Shown one piece after another: positions 10,735-22,062 of a stretch of DNA of 64,000 nt. The translations under genes and the position numbers were made by a program. The stretch's first letter is position 1; each line of letters opens with the position of its first letter. The stretch lies in contig JANTUC010000001.1 of assembly GCA_026873275.1 (NCBI GenBank), forward strand, positions 2,542,001 to 2,606,000. Direction: 5' to 3'. The notes under the pieces are model-generated. The model saw nothing but the letters and a program-made list of their open reading frames with translations. It had not been told where the DNA came from and did not search any database. The stretch is from Pseudopithomyces maydicus (lineage: Eukaryota > Ascomycota > Dothideomycetes > Pleosporales > Didymosphaeriaceae).

Positions 10735-11278
10735 ATGCCCTACACGCGCGAGACCACTGGGGCGCAACTCCGCCAAATGGTAGACGACCTGGAAGCCCGA
10801 AATGAAATTGCAGTGCAGCAATATCGGGCACTCGCCGAGTTATACCAACAAGCTATGGCCGACAAGGCCAAAATGGAAACTGTTTTGATTCAAAACAGCA
10901 TTCCAATTCCATATCCAGTCACCATATTGATCAACGACCAAGGCAATACCGCGGCTGATATTAACATCAATCCCAACACTGTCACATGGGATTCCTCCAA
11001 CGATATTGAGGTACCCGAGCGCAGGTATTCATTATTCTTCCCAATTGATCGCCTCGGGTGAGAAACTAAGGTGCGGCAGCAAGGGCGACAAAGATGCCCC
11101 CTCGTCAGGCTCCGTCAACCGTGTCGCCACCCCGTTCATGCCATCATGGCAAGATCAGTGCACGCGAAAGCATTGCAATGGAAAGTCCTGCAGAATGGTT
11201 CATGACGATCAGATGAAGCATTATGGCAAAATAATCATCGAGCAATTGCCGTTCAGAATCGACGCAGCGGATGTTTGA
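10735..11278 (+). CDS. Small hypothetical protein with a Cys/His cluster
   Basis: Two frames overlap near 11006-11061 and can be joined by a short intron, 11025-11070 (46 nt) or 11025-11079 (55 nt); both are GT-AG and give the needed frame change. The N-terminal part (MPYTRETTGAQLRQMVDDL) is predicted helical, possibly coiled coil. The C-terminal part has a C-x4-C-x4-C-x3-H pattern (CTRKHCNGKSCRMVH), like a short CCCH zinc finger but with non-standard spacing. Length is about 163-166 residues. I do not recognise the family. The repeat cluster lies upstream. It may be lineage specific; the gene call itself is moderate. Confidence 0.5.
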
Positions 11279-12069
11279 AGGTTGGAGCGGGAGTAGGCAC
11301 ACAGGTTACACGTACACGCAGGGATAGTCAAAGTTACCTTCGACATGGATGGGTCTGAGTTACGAGTACCTGAAGCGGATGGTACAGGAGATGCCTCGTG
11401 GCAAACAAGCAAGGTTTCACGGCGGGTGTAAACGCTAGGACTTCTTAGGTCCCGAGATCAATGTTATACGTGCCTTCCAAATCTAAGATGTCTGAATTTC
11501 TGTGCAGGCATGGTGGTGTCGAATGTGGTACAGATGTCTTTGACTGTTGGCTACTTGATAAATTCGTTGGGTTTTATTTGCCATTCACTGGTATCGACAT
11601 GACTTGTCTGGGTCCTCATGACGATTATTGAATGACTAAACGCCCAGAGCCCTGTGATTGGTTTGTATACTTACCCATTTTACATCGTTGCACTTGCCCT
11701 AGGAAGGTCCAACCGCTCGGGCGTTTACCTAGGCACCTGCACCCGCATCTGGGATGTCAAATTACTCTATACGACGGCTAGCCCAAGAATTTCACTTCAA
11801 TTTAAGCCCTGCCTTGCCCTGCGCTGCTCTTCGCTGCCCAACCTCACATCAACATTGCACCCATACACCAACATCAACGTTGCACCCACACACAAACGTT
11901 GCATCCACACAAACACTTGGTCCAGCGCAAGTCGCAAGTTCTTGACTCAATCAGCTCGATATACAGTAAGTGCTTTCACTGCTTTTTGCTGCTCGTGGCC
12001 ATCTATCATAGTAACTGTTTGGGCACACCCCGTCCTAATTTTTACCGCTCACCTTCTCACAGCGCGACC
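11279..12069. other. Intergenic region and 5' leader of the small secreted protein
   Basis: No gene supported. Holds the probable promoter of the secreted protein gene, about three imperfect 25-bp copies around CATCAACATTGCACCCATAC at 11847-11913, and a possible 5' UTR intron from GTAAGT at 11966 to CACAG at 12062, ending 7 bases before the ATG. Confidence 0.5.
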
Positions 12070-12423
12070 ATGAAATTCCTCATCATTTTCTTCCTCCTGT
12101 TTGGCCTTGCAGTCTCGAACATCGTTCCCAAGGCCTCAACAGACTCGACCTCGCCCCAAAACTCAAATGACTGCGGTTTTGTCCATGACAGGGACGTCAC
12201 GACGATCAAGCATCTCCTCGGCGACCATATTTGTCACGACTTGGACAATCAAGGCCTAGTAATGAAGTACTACAACACCACCAACGACTGTGGCTGTGTC
12301 TTCTACGCCAACGACAAGTGTAGCGCGAAGCCGGCGGAGGAGGTAACAGGCTGGTTTTTGGGACACAAAACGGGGCATTTCAAGACGGACGGCACTACGC
12401 ACTATAAATGCGTAGTACTGTAG
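12070..12423 (+). CDS. Small secreted cysteine-rich protein
   Basis: 117-residue protein. The start MKFLIIFFLLFGLAVSN is a clear signal peptide with cleavage likely near residues 17-22. The mature part of about 95-100 residues has six cysteines (DCG, HIC, DCGC, DKC, YKC), enough for three disulfides, and one N-glycosylation sequon (NTT). The ATG at 12070 is chosen because the longer upstream frame lacks a signal peptide and overlaps a likely 5' UTR intron. The size, secretion signal and Cys content match small secreted effector-type or surface proteins of fungi, but no family is recognised and no activity is claimed. Confidence 0.72.
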   Translation: MKFLIIFFLLFGLAVSNIVPKASTDSTSPQNSNDCGFVHDRDVTTIKHLLGDHICHDLDNQGLVMKYYNTTNDCGCVFYANDKCSAKPAEEVTGWFLGHKTGHFKTDGTTHYKCVVL

Positions 12424-12774
12424 AACCTGTTCCATCGGGAAAAGACATGAGACACGTAAAGCGGTACCATGTAGCGCGTTACGTGCTAGATGGTCTTTGG
12501 AGATTGGTATAGAGATACGAGACAGAGCTCTCGCTTTCAAATGACAACTCAATGTAGATGTCAGATGTGCAGAAATCTAGGATAGGGATAAAGAATCAAA
12601 CCGTCCACATCCCGCATTTTCGATTAGACTCAGGTCTATCTTTTCGTTCACACTCAATATCGTCAGAGACTGCACTGTAACACAGAAGCAAGGTTCGCTA
12701 TGCTGCTACAGCGGCTCAGGCATTGAAAAGTCATGCATGTCGGGCACGTGCAGTGTACCACCATACTAAAACGG
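12424..12774. other. Convergent 3' intergenic region
   Basis: Lies between the 3' ends of the secreted protein (+) and RecQ (-) genes. No gene or RNA recognised; presumably two 3' UTRs. Confidence 0.5.
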
Positions 12775-15287
12775 CTACATGTGACATTCCTTGGTAAATA
12801 TCTTGAGCAATTCTTCGAAATCGCATACGTTCATCGACTCGAAAACAGCCTTTTTGTAGATCCCTTCTTGCGCCATCCGAGGGCTCTTGATTCCAAAAGC
12901 GATCTTTGCCAAATACCTCGGGTCATCCCGGGCCGCGACTTCGCTCAATATCCGCTGCACGAGAGCGGCATCGGGCGGCTGGGGTGCTTCGTTGGGCAAC
13001 AGCACCTGCTGGTGTGTTTCACACCAAGTACAGTGGCCGCACTCATTGGACATGCTGTCAGAAGTCTCGCCAAAATAAGTGGCCAACGCGCGAGAGAAAC
13101 ACTTTTTGTCGGTGATAAGGTTGACCAAAGCTTGAGCACGGTCCAGGTTCTGTCTTTCTTGTGCCTCCATTGTTTGGTCAAGCTGATCGACGATAGAGTC
13201 GATCTCTTTCTTGGTTGCAGGGAGGGGTTTCTCGATTCGGTAGACCTGTTGCACCCCTGTAGCCTGTACATTTATCATGCCTCGTTCGTTCCACTCCTCG
13301 ATCTTCCGAACTAGCTGCTCCCGCGAAAACCCAGAATTTTCCTCGATCGTTTCGATTGGGACGTATGTCCATGTCTGCTTCTTCTTCGAACCACGCAGAA
13401 TGGCTTGCCCGATGGGATCTCTGTCTTGTAAGAGTCCACTAGAGTTCTCATTCTTGTACCTGAAGCAAGGATGTGAGTCGTAAATTCATTTGATGGATGT
13501 TGCATATATAGTCTATGCAGTAGCCAGATATGACTCACTGGTCCACTCAATGAGATTGACTTACTTGTACTCCGTATACTTGGACCCTGCCGCTCTAAAA
13601 AGCTTGTAGTGCAATTCTAGTTGCGCATATATCACGCTCAACATCGTCGACTTGATATCCGTTATACGCGACTGTTGGTAATCGGAGATAGCGAAGGTAT
13701 CTCCAACCTTCAATGTCTTACGATCTTTCGAGCAGATATCCTCCATTAACAACTTGAGCGACCTGCGTGAGGGACGATCGCCGTAAATGAATATGTTCCG
13801 CAGATAGAAATCTTTGGTAGAAAGATTGAACAGACACACGCTTGGAAGCCCATCTCGACCCGCGCGGCCGACTTGCTGACTGTAAGACTCAATGCTGTCG
13901 GGAACGTCGTAGTGAATCACGTTCCGAATATTTGGTTTGTCGATGCCCATGCCAAAGGCGATCGTCGCCACAACAATCATGTTCTCGCTCGCAAAAAACG
14001 CGTCCTGGGTCTGCGACTTCACCTGGGCTTCCATTCCAGCGTGGAAGGCCTTCGCCGGGAATCCGTGACGCGCCAGATCTCCAGCCAGACTCTCAGCTTG
14101 CTTTTGAAGTGTCACGTATACGATCGTTGGGCCCGAATTACGGCGGAGGAACTCGACTAGTTTAGAAAGGTCATCGTTTTGTTTTGGGTTTGACGCTGCC
14201 AAAAGTCGTAAATTCGGGCGGTACACGGTGGTGGTGAAAAGCCCGTCTTTTGGGATGTCGAAGGCCTCGCAAATGTCGCGTGCAACTACCGCTGTTGCTG
14301 TTGCTGTGAGGCAAGCAACTCTTTCGACATTAGCCTCCCTCGCAAAGCGAGCGATTTTGAGATAATCAGGTCGAAATGAATGGCCCCATTCGGATATACA
14401 ATGGGCCTACATGGACCGATGTCAGCAGGCAGTGCTACAATCGTGAAAGCAAGGGCGTACCTCATCAACAGCCAGCAGACGGATTCCGCCAGGTATATCT
14501 TTGAGCGAAGCGACGAAGCCCTCATTGTTTAGTCGTTCAGGAGCGCAGTAGAGAAGATCAAGACGACCTTCTCTAAGATCTCTCTGTGTTGTCAAGTATT
14601 CATCTCGAGAAAGTGTAGAATTCAGGACTGCGGCCTTGATACCTCGACGTAAGAGTGCATCCACTTGATCCTTCATCAGCGCGATGAGCGGCGAAACAAC
14701 TAATGTTATACCGCTGTTCTGGCGGCCCTTATCCTTGTCTTGGTATCTGAACGCCACCGCGGGAACCTGCGCTTGTTAGATACATTTAAGAGAGCCGGAT
14801 GATTAGTTACCTGATAACAGAGACTCTTGCCACCCCCAGTTGGAAAGACGATGACCGCACTTTCACCATCCATGATTCGAGTAATGGCTGCTTCTTGCTT
14901 GAGACGAAAGCGGTCCAAGCCAAATCGTTCGCTCAGGATCTTGTTCGCAAGCACAGTTGAAGGCGACAACATGCCTTTTGACCGTTTGTTGGATGAGGAT
15001 ATTTCGTCGTTTTCATCGTGCAGTCTTTTGCTGTTCTCTACCTCTTCTGTTGCCGCAATGAACTCCGCCTCGTCTAGAAAGGATGCGTCGAACTCGTCAT
15101 CTTCATCGGACGAGATTCTTGCGGGCTGGGTCGATTGTGAGTTTGGGTTGCGCAAATGCGATATCACATCACGAAAGAGAGTGCTGAGGTTGGGATTTTG
15201 AGTGATAGCAGCTTGAACGCGTTTCTGCAGTTCGTAGTTGTTGGCAAGAGCAAGTTCGATTTCATTGCCGTGCGCGCCGCCTTGCAT
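12775..15287 (-). CDS. RecQ family ATP-dependent DNA helicase
   Basis: Predicted 3'-5' DNA helicase for recombination and repair, nuclear. Four exons: 14811-15287, 14461-14766, 13565-14406 and 12775-13459, with introns of 44, 54 and 105 nt; all joins restore conserved sequence. The protein is about 769 residues. The N-terminus is acidic. Walker A is TGGGKS (Lys about 154), box II is DEAHCISEWGHSFR, with IVYVTLQKQAESL downstream and motif VI QVGRAGRDG. A RecQ-C-terminal part carries a zinc-binding-like Cys set (CFSRAL...CGHCTWC). No HRDC domain is evident after it. It is shorter than Sgs1/BLM proteins and closer in size to short RecQ types. Confidence 0.95.
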
Positions 15288-15613
15288 TTTTGCAACCTAC
15301 GCAAGAAAGCCCAACTGGAACCCTCGGAGGCTCAGGGTATGTGCAAATCAAGATGACAAGAACTGTGGGATCAAAGCCGTGGCGAAGTAGTCGCATGAAT
15401 AAAAACAAAAGAGCTGCACCGAAGCGTTAATGCTTAGAGCCCAGCGCGTCATCATATAGTGTCGAGAATCTGATCTAGTCCTAATATGGATAGTATAGAA
15501 CACGAACTCACGTGCATGGATTGTGGCCCCGCCGTCTCACCTACATATCTGCTTACGCCTTGGATATCCTGGCATCTAACATCTCTGCGCATCCTTCAAT
15601 TCAGTGTCTAGTT
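15288..15613. promoter_or_regulatory. Divergent promoter between RecQ and P450 genes
   Basis: 326 bp separate the RecQ start (-) from the chosen P450 ATG (+) and must hold both promoters. An in-frame ATG at 15512 would add 34 residues to the P450, but the Met at 15614 directly precedes the membrane anchor and is preferred. Confidence 0.55.
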
Positions 15614-17100
15614 ATGCAGCAGCTTTACCTCATCCTCGGTACGCTTCTCGCATGCCATGGTCTCTATCTTTTCATCCAGCGACGAATCCGTTGTCGTAAT
15701 CTGCCTCCAAAATACTGGACTTGGGACCCCATAATGAACTTCGATTGGATATTCTCGTGTGCTATGAATGGGCTGACTCAGATGTCCCTCGTGGCCAAGT
15801 ATGGATCCACCTATCGCCTTCCTAAGCTCACAAACCCAATGGCGACGATCGTAACCTGCGATCCTGAAAATGTGTACACCATTACCGCAGGTAAGGACTG
15901 GGGTATCGAGTTCCGCAAGCCGGGGATGGGTCAGATGCTTGGTAGTGGATTCATCTGCACGGATGGAGCAGAATGGCTACGGTCCAGGAAGATGCTGAGG
16001 CCGGCTTTCAACCGGCCAAACATCGATAATTTCGATGTACTTGAGGGTGTTGCCGACAATATAATTAAGAAAATCGAGGATGCTGATGGGCATGTTGATA
16101 TGGGTTCGTTGCTATATGACGCTGTATGTATCGACTAAGACCTATGGTGGATGTTTACTAATGAATTATACAGCTGATGCATTCGTCAATGCATTTCATC
16201 CTCGGCCTCGATTCACTTGAACAAAATGACGGAAGACCCATGGATGTGCAAAAGTTCAATAAGCTCTGGCAAGAAGGAATAATGGGAATGGGGTTCCGGC
16301 TCTTGCTGGGTGGTACCGTATCCAAATGGCTCCTTCCCAAAGCACGTTACACCGAAGTATGCGACGGCCTTCACAGCTTCGTTGACTTTGCAATTGAAAA
16401 GGAGGAGAGTAAAGTCTCTCATTCGGAAAAGAAAACAAAGTCTATGGCTGAGATCGTCGCTCCGCAAGCCAAAGATCGCGCAGACGGCCGCAGCCAACTT
16501 ATGCAAACGCTGCTTGCCTCTCAGGATACGACCGGCGTTTTAACTTGCAATGTGATCCAACTTCTTTCAGCAAATCCTGACCTTTGGGCCAAGCTCCGTG
16601 AAGAAGTTTTGGCCTCCGGTCCCGAACTCATGACGTGGGATGGCCTCCGTGAAAATAAGACTATCCAGAATATTCTCTCTGAGACCCTACGTCTCCGCCC
16701 CGTCTTCCCTCAAATTGGACGCTTCGCCACCCGCGACACGTTCTTGCCCTCGGGTGGTGGACCCAACCACGATGAACGGCTCCCTGTCCCTAAAGGCACG
16801 TTCGCCATCTCCAATTCATGGGGCATTCATATCAACAAGAACATTTATGGCCCGGATGCCGATGAATGGAAGCCGGACAGATGGAACAGCATCAAGCCGA
16901 CGAACAAGGAATTTATACCCTTTGGCATTGGGCCTAGGGCATGTCTGGGAAGAGATAAGGCTCTCGCAGAGGCGGCGTACTTACTAGCCAGGTTTGTCAA
17001 ACGGTTCGAGAGATTAGAAGACAAGACAGGGGTGTGGAAGCCTGAAGCGAGCTTCAGCATGAAGAATAAAGCGGGTTACAAGGTTGCCTTCAAGATTTAA
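15614..17100 (+). CDS. Cytochrome P450, CYP52-like
   Basis: Predicted ER-anchored P450 monooxygenase of 478 residues. Exons 15614-16123 and 16174-17100 flank a 50-nt intron with a TACTAAT branch site. An N-terminal anchor (LYLILGTLLACHGLYLF) is followed by a helix-C region with WLRSRKMLRPAF. The I-helix is LLASQDTT, with Ser-Gln where Gly-Arg is common. The ExxR motif is ETLRLRP and the heme loop is FGIGPRACLG (Cys about 427, 51 residues from the end). The helix-C segment and overall pattern resemble alkane and fatty-acid hydroxylases (CYP52 clan), but substrate is inference. It diverges from RecQ and converges with the MFS gene. Confidence 0.92.
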
Positions 17101-17298
17101 GTGACTAAGACAACCTCGATGTATTTATATTGGCTGTTTCGGTGTGTCAACATATTTTCAGAAGACAAATTTCCGGTTTTTCTTGTAGAACCCATAAGTC
17201 TCAAAACTTAGCCCGCCAGTCACGATCATGTAATAGTCTGCTGATGAAAATGATCATGCCGCCCACCCAAATTGTGCATCCCTATTCGCGTTAGCGAC

Positions 17299-18960
17299 TC
17301 AACTCAATCCGAGTTGCACAAATATACCTACAGCAAACTCAATCAACTTCACGAATCTATTATCGCCGTCTTTCCACCCATTCCCTTCCTCGCTACCCCC
17401 ACTCGGTTTTATCAACGCGCCTCCGATCGGGCTTCCCACCAACTGTGCAATTGCACAAACGCTGTAGAATGCGCCGACTCTCCCACCGAGCTTCTCGTCC
17501 GGCGTAATCCGTGCGACTATTACGGGTAGCACCGCTATGAATACGCCGCTGCAGACTCCATAGCCAGTAACAAAGGCGATCAGAACGGGGACTGAGGATG
17601 TTAGCAACCAGGTGCCGAGGCACAAGAGACCGGAGAGAATGGTCATCGGGTACACGATGTTGGCAGGACCGATGGCGTCGGCGGCTAGGCCGCCTCTGAA
17701 TTCGGATTGTACTGGTTAGCGACTTGTTGCAGACCGAGCCGCTAGGATAGAACGGGAGGCTCACAGAATGCGTCCGACAAAGCTGGAGGCGTTCATGAGA
17801 GGGAGGAGGTAGTCTTTCGCCGGGGAAGTAGGGTTCGTAGCTTGCATGTAAGCACCTGTTCTGAGTCAATATCGAGTCTAGTATGAGATGCAAGGAGAGC
17901 TGGTACTGATATAATAATAAGGGATGAACTGCCCCAACATCGTCACGAATGCGCCGACCGCCAGAACCGCGTATCGGCGATCCAGGAAGCCCTTCATGTC
18001 AAACAATGCCGACAAAGATGACAGGCGTCGTCCAGGTATATTCGTGGATGAAATCAAAATCGCAACGATATAGCATAATCTGCGCAAACTCATCAACGCG
18101 GCTTCAAAAAGAATCCTAGGAGTGTAGCGCACCCAATGATCCCAGCTACCACTCTCAACGACCACGCATACCCAACCTTGTTCGAATCCGCCAACTTCGC
18201 AAAGATTATCGGGAAGCAAACTCCTCCGATACTTCCCGCCCCAGCCACTATACCCATGACGAAAGCTCTTCGGCGCACAAAGTGCTGACCCACCACCACA
18301 AGCGCAGGCTGCGAGCCGAACGCATTAGCGATGCCCACGAGGACACCCTGAACCAGAAAGATCTGCCAGAGGGACCCAGTTTTGATGAAGGAGAGGCCGA
18401 GTAGGGCGCCTGTGGAGCTTATACCCGAGAATATGTACAGTGACTGTGGGTATCGGTCAGCACAGCACGCACGCCCACATCGCTACAAACTCGTTCCAGA
18501 ACGGGACCCACCATGTGAATTCAATCAAAAGAATGAAAAACTGATCTATACGTACCTTTAATCCATAACAATCAAACAACGCCCCCACCGGCGCCGCTAA
18601 AACATTCATCAACGTGATCTGCATCGTCCCCACGAACGACACCGTCGCCGCCGGCACACCCTTCAACCCGCCTCTTTGGTAGTAGTTCTGGAAAAACCCA
18701 AAGCTGTTGATGATGCCGAACGTCGCGAAGTACACCAGCGCGGAACCTCCGACTGTCAGCCATGCGCGGGGTCCACCTTCGGGTATGCCGTCTTCTTCTT
18801 CGCCGTCGTCGTCGGTTGATAGGTGGCAGGTGGGGCTTGGGGAGGGAGATGAATGGCATGGTTCTTCGTTGGCGGAGTAGCGCTTGCCGAGGGTAGTAGA
18901 GGCGGTAGTTGTCGGTGGTGGAAACATGGTGGGAGAGAGTGAGCGAGAATGAGGGTGCAT
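17299..18960 (-). CDS. MFS transporter, monocarboxylate transporter-like
   Basis: Five exons: 18556-18960, 18133-18443, 17907-18079, 17765-17855 and 17299-17695, with introns of 112, 53, 51 and 69 nt. The total is about 458 residues. The acidic N-terminus precedes EGGPRAWLTVGGS, which is typical of fungal MCT-like carriers before helix 1. Hydrophobic helices are spread over the rest. The 53-nt intron joins VVAGIIG to LCYIVAILISS and removes an apparent stop, so the gene is intact. A second Met at 18927 is a possible start. It probably moves a small carboxylate or related metabolite at the plasma membrane; substrate unknown. Confidence 0.9.
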
Positions 18961-19633
18961 GGATCTATTTGGAGGAGTTTCCTATGGATATATAGGGCAG
19001 TCTGTTCCCAGGAATGTGTATGGTGTCTACATCTCGGCGGGTACATACCGCGATGTGGATGCAACATGACATCGGGAGCATATTGACTGTATGGTTGGGA
19101 CCGAGCGATTTAATGACCCTGTGGCTGGATCGTTGTGGGATTTCGATCGAAGATTTTCTTGTTTGAGTTGGTGCCCGCGGAGTTCTTGGGGTCATGTGCA
19201 ACGTGCATTCCATGGCTCTGATGTTGTTGTGCGACCGGTGTGGGTACGTGTAAGATGTTGATAAAAAGAAAATAACAAGGAGATAGATCCGCATGGCCCT
19301 AATGTGAAACATATACAGTGTACAAGACCCAAGAGTGAAGTGGACATGTGCACGTTGGATGTTATGATACTTGTCTTGACGTATTATACGAGACCAAGAT
19401 ATCATTGCGTGTTGTATTTGCTCTTGCACACCCTACCTCTTAAGTGCAGAGGCAATGAACAAGAATTCATGGCCGATACCAGAAACCAGTACTTGGTGGT
19501 AGAAGAATTCAGATTAAGTGGATCTTGTGATCGTATATACAAGTCTTTCGAGGTGAGAACAATAGATGTACAGCCCCAACGCCAACTCTAGCGCTCAGCG
19601 CGAAGATGGAAATGCAAGACATGGCTCGAAAAA
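18961..19633. other. Intergenic region
   Basis: Between the MFS start (-) and the Mtp18 stop (-). Holds the MFS promoter and the Mtp18 3' end; no gene recognised. Confidence 0.5.
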
Positions 19634-20671
19634 CTACAATTCAGGTCTCTCGTGGCCTCCGACATGGCTCTCTGCCGCACGCAACTCCTTCTGGCCCGTG
19701 ACAGGTCGTCCTTCCACAGCTTGCGGTCCGCCGATCGCCCTGAAGGCATTGTGGAAGATCCATTCGGTCGCGATCTCAACTGGGTGGTCGAACATGTATG
19801 GGAGGAACGGAACAGCAGCAATACCGAGCTAGAACCCATTAGTTTTCTCACATCGACATCCATGCACGAAAGTGGTACTTACGCCAATGGGACCCCACGT
19901 CCTCAACCTAGCATTCTTGATGTTCTTCTTGGCATACTGTCCCGAGTACCGCACAATGCTGTGGATGGTGAATGCAGGCAATCCCATACTTGCCACGCTC
20001 TGGAATACGGCTCTCTGCGCGGCGACGGCTCTCCAGTCCTCGATAGCGGGCACGCGGCCGGGTGAGACCTCTCCCCCGGTCAAATTGCTGCCTTCGCCCA
20101 CGACCCCTCCCGCCTTGACACCCGATGTGTCTACCGCAGTGTTCTTGAGGCTCCTGACCTTCTCAAAGATGTTGCCGTGGGCGGTTTCGTGTGCAGTTTC
20201 CGGATGCAGGACGCGCTGATTTCGCATGTAGGCCTTGTATCCCTCGTTGGCCACGTCGCCTGCGAGATATAGCCAGGAGATGCCGTAGGCACTGCGGACG
20301 AGGTACGGGTGTGCGACGGGGCGGAACGACTCGCCGATATCTAGTAGACATTCACATGTCAGTCTGTGCTGAAGGACTGCGGCAAGCTATGTAGTTCCCG
20401 TACCGGAAGTATACGCAACGTAGCGATGGGCACTCATCATGATGGTCCTCACACGACTCGCATACGCTGCGTATCGCACGTTCGTGTCGGTCGTGTCTTC
20501 GGCTCTGCCGTCCGACAGGATCTCCCACATCTTCTCGTCCGAGTCTAGAGTCTGCTGCAGGCTCTTTGGGAGGGGCTTCCTCGGCGGCGGTGTCGAGAAG
20601 TCGGGTCGAGGGTCGCTACGCTCATGGGGCACGCCGTCCACCTCTTCTATCTTCTTGTCGTCTCTGGCCAT
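19634..20671 (-). CDS. Mitochondrial fission process protein 1 (Mtp18) homologue
   Basis: Three exons: 20404-20671, 19883-20340 and 19634-19828, with introns of 63 and 54 nt. The total is 306 residues. It matches the Mtp18/MTFP1 family, a mitochondrial inner-membrane protein linked to fission. Conserved segments include RYAAYASRVRT, GESFRPVAHPYLVR, AYGISWLYLAGDV and, after the second join, GIAAVPFLPYMFDHPVE. The membrane segments lie around YGISWLYLAGDVA, the AFTIHSIVRYSG region and the final GIAAVPFLPYMF. The N-terminus is charged, with no classic presequence. A central insertion of about 60 residues (TAHGNIFEKV to AIEDWRA) makes it longer than animal homologues. Confidence 0.9.
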
Positions 20672-21108
20672 GGTGTATGTATGTCTCTGTCACTGCAATG
20701 GGTGTTCAATTGCACGTATAAAGCAAAGCGGCGTGGGAGAGGAAACTCGTGCAGTGTGGAGTCTGCTGATGTTCTTTCTATAAATGGCGAAGAAACAGCT
20801 GGAAGCGCGCATGCAACACAATCAATGCGGGCGGGCGGGACACTGCGCTGCCTGGCCTGGGTAAGCTCCGCGCAAGAGGCCTCGGACGCATCGGTAGCTC
20901 CCGGATACGTCACACGACAGTAACTTCTACGGTATGCGTGTGGCGCTCGTCCTCCGTCTTCAGTCCCTTCTGTGGCTGGTGCCCCGTCCTTATGTAATCC
21001 GACGCTTCTCTCCTCCGAAAAGCTTCCCCGAACCACAGCGACCCTACCCCCATCCATTGAGCCTCCATCCCCCCTCCGACGGCCGAATCCACAAACACCA
21101 CCGCCATC
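20672..21108. promoter_or_regulatory. Bidirectional promoter of Mtp18 and ATP synthase subunit K
   Basis: 437 bp separate the two divergent ATGs, and both products act in the mitochondrial inner membrane. GC-rich in the half next to subunit K. Overlapping Arg/Pro-rich frames on both strands have no family features and were not called. Confidence 0.55.
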
Positions 21109-21592
21109 ATGGTTGCTATGTACACTATCGCAGGCCGCCAGGTCGGATCGCACGTCGTACGTTGACCCCGTCTGCCCGCTCCGCAAGCGCAAAACTTCGA
21201 CGCACCCGCGCGCATAGCTCTGCCCGCTCTCCAGCGAGCATTCCCCACGGGCCCAGCGACACCGCTGCGGAAAGATCCAGCTCGCGGGATCCATTGGAAG
21301 ACGAGACACGTGCTAATTCGTTGACTCACAGCTCGCAATGGCAACTCTCGGCACCACCTTCGCCGGCGCCTGGCTGTCCATGCGCGGCGGCGACAAGGGC
21401 GACAAGACCACCCCGCCCATCAACGCCAAGAGCAAGGAGGAGGAGAGCTTCGTCAAGTACGGCCTTCCCCCCGTGTCCGAGGACACGTCGCTCGTGCCGC
21501 AGAGCCCACGCTGACAGTTGCGCAGGGACTTCGTGAAGAAGGCCGAGGAGAAGATCAACCCCGTTACCGGCAAGACAGGTCTGGACAACTAG
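21109..21592 (+). CDS. ATP19: Mitochondrial F1Fo ATP synthase subunit K (Atp19-like)
   Basis: A small gene that appears only after joining three exons: 21109-21156, 21332-21456 and 21526-21592 (introns 175 and 69 nt), giving 79 residues. The N-terminus MVAMYTIAGRQVGSHV, the single membrane segment LAMATLGTTFAGAWLSM and the acidic/basic tail with SKEEESFVKDFVKKAEEKI match fungal ATP synthase subunit K, an accessory Fo component tied to dimer formation. All three joins are GT-AG and conserve phase. Confidence 0.88.
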
Positions 21593-22062
21593 ATGATGGG
21601 ATGTATGCTTGGGGGAGAGAAGTTGGGATGATACGCCGTGGCGGGGACGAGCTCGCGGAGCGGATAGACAGACCGATGTGCGATGGGCATGTAAAACTGT
21701 AGAAACAGTCCCAATTGTACCAACAACAACGACAATAACCCCAGCTTGCCAACGGTCTGATTTGCTACGCGTTGTGTCCGATTATGATGATGAGGGTTGA
21801 GGCACATCTTCTGGGTCTATTCCAGACACATCTTGTACAACTCCAATGGAGAATGACCGTTTATTATATATATGCTCGGCAAAAACACACCCGAATTGCA
21901 ACCAAACCCAGCCCAACGCAGTACAACACAGAAACAGCGGTATCTTGCGGTTCCAGACGCCTCAAACGCCGTGCCCGCAACCATCATAATGCATGCAAAC
22001 CAATCCCAACCGCACTTATGTACTTTACTACGATACGGCTCCCTTGCCAATCGCTATAGCCG
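21593..22062. other. Convergent 3' intergenic region
   Basis: Between the subunit K and Pcs1 stops. No gene or RNA recognised. Confidence 0.5.

Noticed and set aside
18080..18132. Possible frameshift in the MCT-like transporter
   Set aside because: A 53-nt GT-AG intron joins the frames exactly and restores a conserved helix.
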